Assembly: GCA_037783415.1 (NCBI GenBank) | Contig: JAZGTN010000016.1 | Location: 4,461,001-4,525,000, forward strand | Direction: 5' to 3' | DNA length: 64,000 nucleotides | Origin: Leptasterias polaris | Taxonomy: Eukaryota > Echinodermata > Asteroidea > Forcipulatida > Asteriidae | Translations under genes and position numbers: made by a program | Notes under the pieces: generated by a model | Told to the model about the DNA's origin: nothing | The model's input: the letters and a program-made list of their open reading frames with translations, nothing else | Database searches by the model: none | Shown: piece by piece, positions 57,831 through 64,000 of the stretch | How positions within the stretch are numbered: position 1 is the first letter of the stretch | Layout: each line of letters starts with the position of its first letter

Positions 57831-58009
57831 TGAAAGAGGAAAGAGCCTAAATTGTATATTGTTGAACTTTATCTTAAAAGTCTAAAAAATGGGTAAACAA
57901 AATCAATGGTGCCAAGGTGATGCAAAAATTGTTGAACAATTCAGTCTTTAGAGGGATAAAAACAAAATAAGAATAATTTTAAAAAGTGTTGGGCTTAAAT
58001 TAGAGTTCA
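57831..58009. other. Spacer
   Basis: AT-rich, nothing recognised. Confidence 0.5.
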
Positions 58010-58110
58010 TCCCTAACTTATTCAGTAACTAGCTAATGGGACCAGTAATAGCTCATCGATAGGCTAATCCATCAGTTTTTTTTCGAATCCTTATTTCAAA
58101 TTAACTCGAT
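58010..58110 (+). repeat. Dispersed repeat A fragment
   Basis: 'ccctaacttattcagtaact', 'agctaatgggaccagtaata', then 'atccttatttcaaatt'; diverged. Confidence 0.45.
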
Positions 58111-58794
58111 GCTTGTGATAAGTAGCCATTTCGTGTCCAAAGAAAATGGGTGCCAGACTAGTCTTCTTATTGGGTTGTGCTGCATTTGGACCAAAAATGG
58201 CACCCAGCAACCACATGACCGAAGAAAACTGGTCCCTCTAACGTTGCGACTCTCTAATGTCGGCTCGCATAGTCTGGTGATCCTACAATGTACTGTATTT
58301 TTCCCTAACCATGTTAGGTTAATTCTATGAAATAAAGTGTAGCTGTGGCCGAATCTTGTGTTTTTGGAAAAGGACACCCCTTCCTTTTCACACAGAAACC
58401 AAACCCCCAAAACAACAACAAAATCTCCCTTAATGAAATTGGTTTTTCTGATGATTTCCACTCAGTAACTCAATCTTCAAGAACCCTAGACTATTCAGGT
58501 TTTTTATCATAAAGCTCTGGGCTTCCCTCCTCATTTTCCTCAACCCGATTCCCAGAAACTCTTCACCCAGTCCAATGGGAGTTTTGCTTTTTCCCTGGCC
58601 AAAATGTTTAAAGCAGACCCCCTAGAGTCCCTTTAGTGTACACCAAAAAAGACAAAAGCTGTTCACACTGCAGGGAAACACACCCCCTCCTTTGCTATTT
58701 TCTATCTTATTCCCTGAAGTGTTTTCAATTCCAAGTAGGAATTGGACGGTCACGTTGTCACTTGAAACTTCAAGCAGGCCTGTGATTTGTCATG
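58111..58794. other. No supported gene
   Basis: The 121-codon reverse frame (58096-58461) overlaps a forward frame and repeat A; no domain recognised. Confidence 0.45.
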
Positions 58795-59060
58795 GTTTCA
58801 GAATTTGTTCATAGATCACATTTTTCCCTTCAAGATTTCTTGAAAGATGTGAACATACCATCAAGGAAAGAAAGAGAAAGCCCTTATTGTGTCCAAATCT
58901 ATAGTTTTACATTCGTGGTGATGGACAGAGTCTAAATGACAGAAACCTGGAAGTTCAGTGGATGGCACATTCAAACTCATGCCATATTTCAGGAATGTTC
59001 TCCTTTTTTTCTACAATCAAATCACTGTTCAATGTGTTATCGTTCAAGAGTTTTTTGGGG
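58795..59060 (+). repeat. Dispersed repeat E copy, diverged
   Basis: 'caagatttcttgaaagatgt', 'attgtgtccaaatctatagt', 'ggtgatggacagagtctaaa', 'catatttcaggaatgttc'. Confidence 0.55.
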
Positions 59061-59330
59061 GGCATTGTGTTGGATTTGATTTAATTCCTCTGTTGTGCAG
59101 GTTGTTTTGTTTGAAAATTATTTAATGAAAGACATTGGATGGTTTTTCTTTTTTGATGGAGCAAAATTAAAACATTTTGAGATACTTTTTCCGTTTTATC
59201 TTAGGAAAAAAATGAAACCTTTTCTTCAATTTGAAAGAATTTTGTTCAACAACCCCCAAACAATATATTCCTAAACAAGGATGACTTATTGCGGACTTGA
59301 CATTTTCTTGTTTTTATTCTTATGATTTCC
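59061..59330. other. Spacer
   Basis: AT-rich, nothing recognised. Confidence 0.5.
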
Positions 59331-59365
59331 GTGTTTTAAGACAGAAATTGTCTGTCTTAAAACAC
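59331..59365. repeat. Perfect 14-bp inverted repeat (hairpin)
   Basis: Left arm GTGTTTTAAGACAG, 7-base loop, right arm CTGTCTTAAAACAC with no mismatch. Not at the end of any recognised element. Confidence 0.9.
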
Positions 59366-60493
59366 ATAAGGGGTGAAACGAATGTTCACTTTTCCCCCGA
59401 AGCACTGAATGTGACAAATTGTTTTCTCGTGACTCCAGAATTACACATGCAAAGGTGGATCAGGAACCTCACGTACACGTACTTGCACAGCTCCTCCAAG
59501 ATCTAGCAGTGTCTTGTAGACATTCATTTATCCGGTCTGCTAAGAAATTCCAATTAAAAAACCCAGAGACTCGATAATTACATGTTCGTGAGTCTATCTG
59601 GGTCATCTGTTACCTACGGGAAGTTTGGGTTGGCATTCTCAATCTACGAGTTGACCTACTCAAAGCCGTGTTTATTGGAATTGAGGGTATCTTTGATCCT
59701 TTGTCTTGGAATGTGCCGTGGCAGTTTTTGTCTTAGCAGACCGGATGGGCTAAGTATTCATTAGAACTGTAAAACAACTTGTAGGAGACGCTTGTTCTTT
59801 GAGTGGGCGTTTGGAGGAGAGTTGGTGGTGGGGTACTTTTCAAAAAATCAAGTGGTACATACTTGCATTCACCCATTCTTTTGTTCTTTCCTTTGTCCCT
59901 GTACTGAACAATCTCCCATAGACTTTGTACACAAATTTCCTTGTGGAGCACCCCGGTCTTTAGAATTCCCATATGGAGACCTTTTGTTGTTCCCTTTCTG
60001 TTTTGTCCTCAGTAGGCATTATATTCTTCATTCATAACTTTCCTAATTTGATTTCCGATTTTGTTACCTTCAAAAAATCAGTAATTTTTTTTATTAAGTA
60101 GCATGAAAAAAGGCGGTCAAAAGCCTAAGAGTAAGAAATTAAGTAGGTCAGCCATAATGTTAGCCAGAAGGGTGTCTGGGTGTCGTTATTTTAAATTTGA
60201 AACCCCTGTTTTATCTGTCATTCTCATGTAGATAAATTGTTGGAAGTGAACAATTTTCAAAAGTGGCTTTACAGTATAAGCATTGTTTATAATGAGTGGG
60301 GTTTGAAACTTTGCACGGTGGAAATACAATTTGGTAAGGATCTGGAGAACACAATGTATATGAAATTTCCCGAGTTGTGGTGGTTCCGAGATAAACCGAT
60401 GGTGTTTCACCCGACGTTTCGATCAGTATGCTTTGATTGACTTCAAGACGTTATCTTCATACTGATAATTATCTTGATCTAAGTTACTGCTCC
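59366..60493. other. No gene or recognised repeat
   Basis: Overlapping frames at 59733-60037 on both strands are not supported. Confidence 0.45.
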
Positions 60494-60497
60494 TTAA

Positions 60498-60768
60498 AGG
60501 GTCTGTATACGTTTGGTAATGACTCTAAGAATTAATGGCAATAAAAACTTACTTGGTAAGAAGTACAGCAGCTTTGGATAGTATAATGCATTTTGAGAAA
60601 CTTTTCGCTTCGAAGTACTGCAGTTATGGAAAAAATATATCACTTTTTATCCCCCCAAAATTGAATCTGAGAAGCGTTACGGCCCAACTTTCTTTTTCAT
60701 CTTCAAACACACGTTGGTGTACACGCGTGACTGGTGAAAATGTCAAAATCGAACTATTAACGGTGCCC
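60498..60768 (+). mobile_element. TTAA miniature element, family 4
   Basis: TTAA at 60494-60497, then 'agggtctgtatacgtttggt'; 'acttacttggtaagaagta' and 'cagcagctttggatagtata' match family 4. The right end 'ggtgccctaatt' is degenerate. Confidence 0.6.
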
Positions 60769-61164
60769 TAATTTCAGAAATCTTTACCATAATCTTTCAA
60801 CTCAATTATATTGATCCATCATTCATGCCATCCCACAACAGACTTTTTTTAAAAGCACGAAGGCCAAATGACTGGAGTGGAGGCAAAGTGCCAATTTTTA
60901 GACGCATGTTTTTGGTGAGATTGTTCAGCCATAAACGTCGACAAGGTCGGCATGCACGTTTACATAGGCCAATTATTAATTTGGCGTTGGTAGGATTTGT
61001 TTTCAGTTTTCATAATCACTTATTTATTTCTACTTAATTTTTACAACTATTCTAGTAGTGTCATTGCACAGCAAGTGAACAGTATAACAATGAAATAAAT
61101 GCAGGTTTGAAAGTTGAACACTATCTTGAAATGGAAGGAAGTATACATATATGTCATCAACAAA
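60769..61164. other. No gene or recognised repeat
   Basis: Short forward frame 60825-61037 is unrecognised. Confidence 0.45.
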
Positions 61165-61280
61165 TACAAGTTTGAAAATGGCCTTGGTGCCCTTTCAGTT
61201 GGCCTTGGTGCCCCTATCTTTTTTGGAGCCTTTGAGGCCAAGTGGCCTTGACCCTCTGAAGCTTAAGGTTGAGGCCTGAC
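61165..61280 (-). repeat. Dispersed repeat C copy
   Basis: 'tggccttggtgccctttcag' is repeated almost at once as 'tggccttggtgcccctat'; then 'gaggccaagtggccttgac'. Confidence 0.65.
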
Positions 61281-61281
61281 T

Positions 61282-61620
61282 AGTATCCTCCCTTGGTGTA
61301 TACCAACATGTGCATAAAATAACACACCTGTGAAAATTTGGGCTCAATTGGTCATTGAAGTTGCAACAAAATAAATAAAAAAATGTTGCATAGAATTTTG
61401 TGCTTTCAAATGCCTGAGAAAGACTTCATGCCTGAAGCCTTTCTCAGATTCAAATATTTTAGTGAGAAATTACCTCCTTCTCAAAAACTACATTACTTCA
61501 GAGGAAGTCGTTTCTCACAATGTTTTATACTGCCAGAAGCTCTCAGGTGCTCCTAACCAAGTAAGTTTTGATGGTAATGTATTTCGTGAGTACATGTAAT
61601 TACCAAAAGTGTCCACTACC
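61282..61620 (+). mobile_element. Miniature element, family 1, left end lost
   Basis: Starts abruptly at 'tcctcccttggtgtatacc' next to repeat C. Retains 'aacacacctgtgaaaatttg', 'gaaattacctccttctc', 'cctaaccaagtaagtttt' and the right end 'accaaaagtgtccactacc' before TTAA at 61621-61624. Confidence 0.75.
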
Positions 61621-61775
61621 TTAAGTGAAATATATATTTTGTAATGTTTCCGATCTGATACCGGTAGTAATGAGAGCATAAAGAAAGACCTTACCATTGT
61701 TTATCTATGGGTTTTCCTGTAGGTAGGCGATTATGACATTTGTATGATGTACGGGAAACCCCGCCGTTGGGCAGA

Positions 61776-61814
61776 TGGTAATGATAATAATTTATTGAAA
61801 TTATATTGCGCTCT
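61776..61814 (-). mobile_element. LINE/SINE 3' tail scrap
   Basis: 'gataataatttattgaaatt' and 'atattgcgctc' resemble the reverse of a 'gcgctatata...(ATT)n' tail. Confidence 0.35.
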
Positions 61815-61930
61815 CTCCAGGACCAGCCTTCAAGTCTGGAATTTTATCTTTGAGGGGGCAAGGCCATTTTCATTTTGCAAAGGGCAATTTCATGCTAAAA
61901 CTGCACAACATCAAATGCTTTCCTAAGTAA
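61815..61930 (+). repeat. Dispersed repeat C copy
   Basis: 'caagtctggaattttatctt', 'gagggggcaaggccatttt', 'tgcaaagggcaatttcat'. Confidence 0.6.
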
Positions 61931-62003
61931 AAGGCTTAAAAATATTAACATTGACAGTGGTGGTAATTTTCATAATAACTTTTGTCTTTTCGGATGATTT
62001 TCT

Positions 62004-62080
62004 TAATAATAATAATAATAATAACCAATTTTTATATAGCGCTTTTCACACCTGAAGGGCGTCCCAAAGCGCTTCCAACA
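62004..62080 (-). mobile_element. LINE-type 3' tail with (ATT)n
   Basis: Reverse strand reads 'agcgctttgggacgccctt', 'gtgaaaagcgctatataaaa' and then (ATT)n. This 'gcgctatata-(ATT)n' ending is the usual 3' terminus of CR1/L2-like elements in marine invertebrates (memory). Only the tail remains. Confidence 0.6.
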
Positions 62081-62119
62081 TTATCAAGTATCAACACCTT
62101 TGCAAAATATATTTACCTT

Positions 62120-62133
62120 CCCCCCCCCCCCCC
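62120..62133. repeat. Poly-C tract (C14)
   Basis: Uninterrupted run. Confidence 0.95.
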
Positions 62134-63174
62134 ATTAGAACACATTAACTCAGTATTCATACACATGTAGCAGGCGCGATAGAAGTCATAAAATATCATC
62201 AAGGTGTGATCGGACATTGAAAATATGCATTGTGCTGTAAGTGCTAGCCCTGTCACCGTAGCAACACTTTTTTCTGTACATTAGGAAAAACATTGATTGT
62301 GAGTGTTGAATTGATTCAAAGCCAGGTATCGAGAGAACTAAGGGCTTCAATTCAAATTGCATGTTACTTGTTACCACAAAGTGTAGATTGAGTTTGGACA
62401 AAATATAAACGAATGTTTGTTAGTTTTTGCGTAAATTTTTTAATGTGTTGTCTACTTGAAAACCTCCTGTTAATCATGTTAATTAGACCGTATAATGTGA
62501 ATTTTTTAATCGCCTACTTCCGTTCTGTTACGGTTCATTTGAGGATCTTGTTTTAACTAATTGCAATGTTCTTAAATTGTTTATTCTTTCATGTAATATG
62601 GGTTATTGGGGCTTGTGTCTCTGCTGGTAAATTCTCGCTCTAATTCTCGCTCTAATTGTAGGGGCGACCTTCAATTTTATACACAATTTTGCTGCCTGAT
62701 CACGTTTTATGGAATTTCAATGTAATTTCTGTCGATTTTATGATTGTATTTATTTATTTTTTCTGTGTAAATTTTAAAAAGAATTATGACGTATTTGCTC
62801 TTGCACTTTTTATGCCTTTGTAGATTTTTATTGTCTGGATCGCCTTTAGGTATAGTGATTATTTTCGCTCGTTGGTTGTCCGCAGGCTTGTTCTCTGTAT
62901 CCTATTTATAATGTTTGTTCTTTGTATGTACTGTATGTGTTCTGCCTGGAAATAGATAAATAAATAAGCTCCTTTTCTACATAACAATTAGTTGTATTGT
63001 TGTTTGGCATCTTATTTATTAATAAAATCTAATCTGTCATCTAAAACAAAGATGCTTTTTGGTGGGTTGGGGGACATTAAAAGGTGGCCAAGCTGTCCAC
63101 TTTTCAACTGCCGTCTTCAACTGAAGACTGCGTGCCTTTCCTTGGCCCACCCAACCTTCACAAAGATTCTCAGT
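62134..63174. other. No supported gene; possible retroelement 3' UTR
   Basis: A duplicated 'aattctcgctct' at 62630-62655, and a stretch ending 'ctggaaatagataaataaat' at about 62945-62965, could be the untranslated tail of a retroelement; no coding part seen. Confidence 0.35.
62252..62265. promoter_or_regulatory. RFX X-box-like site
   Basis: GTCACC-GT-AGCAAC fits GTNRCC N0-3 RGYAAC. Function not shown. Confidence 0.35.
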
Positions 63175-64000
63175 CAAATTGACTGCACACACACACCCAC
63201 GTGTGTAAATACCGGCAATCGTGGACCCTCCTTTGTTCAACTCTTTGTGATAGCAACCGTGGACCACAATGCTTTCCTTTGTGATAGCAACCGTGGACCT
63301 ATTGTCCTCTTTTGTTATAGGTCCCAGGTTTGAATGTGGTTACCTACTCACACACCCATGTGTGTAACAGCCTGCAATCGTGGACCCTCCTTTGTTCAAC
63401 TCTTTGTTATAGCAACCGTGGACCACAATGCTTTCCTTTGTGATAGCAACCGTGGACCTATTGTCCTCTTTTGTTATAGGTCCCCTGTTTGAATGTGGTT
63501 ACCCTTCCTGGTGCACACACCATTGTGGGGACTTCCTATTGTTGTTCTATTATTCCCTTTTCTAAAGAATCTGGTGTGGGGACCCAGTTTAACAAAGAAA
63601 AACGTTGTGGGGACCTTTGTTCCATTGTATAAAAGTCCCCACAGCTCTGGGTATGCCTACCTACCTACACACACACACACACAAGTGTGTAACAGCCTGC
63701 AATCGTGGACCCTCCTTTGTTCAACTCTTTGTTATAGCAACCGTGGACCACAATGCTTTCCTTTGTGATAGCAACCGTGGACCTATTGTCCTCTTTTGTT
63801 ATAGGTTCCCCGTTTGAATGTGGTTACCTACACACACACACACACCCTTACAGATCCGGTTTGTGGGGTACTGCTATTGTTGTTCTATTATTCCCTTTTC
63901 TGAAGAATTCCCTTGTGGGGTCCAATTGTTCCTATTGAAATGACCTTGTGGGGTCCATTGTTCCATTGTTGTCAGGACCCCACAAGTGCCAATCCGTGCG
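63175..64000 (+). repeat. Composite tandem array, order A-A-B-A-B, open at window edge
   Basis: Module A (~150 bp; about 63180-63340, 63345-63500, 63665-63830) carries 'gcaatcgtggaccctccttt', 'atagcaaccgtggacc' twice, and 'gaatgtggttacc' and is preceded by (CA)n. Module B (~160 bp; about 63505-63660 and 63835-64000) carries 'ctattgttgttctattattc' and ends with an inverted pair around 'ttgtggggtcc' / 'ggaccccacaa'. The three similar open frames here are repeated translations of module A, not genes. Confidence 0.85.

Noticed and set aside
58096..58461. 121-codon reverse frame
   Set aside because: Overlaps a forward frame and a repeat A fragment; no domain.
63037..63938. Several open frames with repeated 'NRGP' peptides
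   Set aside because: They are translations of repeated module A and appear in more than one frame; not genes.
1..64000. LTR retrotransposon or endogenous viral sequence
   Set aside because: No pair of long direct repeats, primer-binding site, or integrase/protease/envelope-like frame was seen.

Overview
The window is AT-rich, intron- or intergenic-like DNA from a metazoan. It contains no protein-coding gene that I can support. The longest open frames are about 110-137 codons, start and stop at random relative to the repeats, and show no recognisable host domain. Sequence hallmarks point to a marine deuterostome, most likely an echinoderm and, from my memory of its dispersed repeats, a sea star (Asteroidea). 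These hallmarks are TTAA-flanked miniature transposons with the core CCTGTGAAAATTTG, the GGGCCCAATTTC-type repeat, tRNA-derived SINEs, a CR1/L2-like LINE tail and a high density of TACATGTA palindromes. I could not run a database search, so the taxon is an inference.

Layout: 1-8.4 kb holds diverged dispersed repeats, a piggyBac-type miniature element with a clean TTAA duplication (4209-4522), several TTAA/AGG miniature elements, one nested inside another (7228-8013), and a TA-flanked miniature element (8220-8414). From 9.2-14.6 kb there are two minisatellites and a 1.27-kb inverted-repeat element (13343-14614) carrying three CCAAT/CRE-like 51-bp repeats. From 15.5-22.2 kb there are SINE pieces, a hAT-like element with a 7-bp duplication (15964-16744), a possible 5' exon ending in a canonical splice donor (donor at 19349) and another inverted-repeat element (21672-22156). 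From 25.05-28.9 kb lies the largest structure: a 99-bp satellite of 28 units with higher-order duplications, followed by a ~150-bp tandem of the same parent repeat and an unrelated ~153-bp tandem.

From 29-40 kb there are more dispersed copies, a CR1/L2-like reverse-transcriptase C-terminus remnant (33121-33550), a Harbinger-like miniature element with a TTA duplication (33737-34112), a SINE, and two RFX X-box-like motifs. From 40-54 kb there is a second, independent tandem amplification of the satellite's parent repeat (43915-44530), a SINE cluster (47288-47740), a three-level nested insertion (49793-51027) and a TA-flanked element inside a TTAA-flanked one (52931-53624 within 52630-53645). 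From 54-64 kb dispersed repeats continue and the window ends inside a composite A-A-B-A-B tandem array (63175-64000).

The most interesting biology here is repeat evolution: a satellite apparently born from a dispersed element; a set of otherwise different TTAA miniature elements sharing one core in both orientations; and nested insertions that give a relative time order. Functions are not claimed for any of these.
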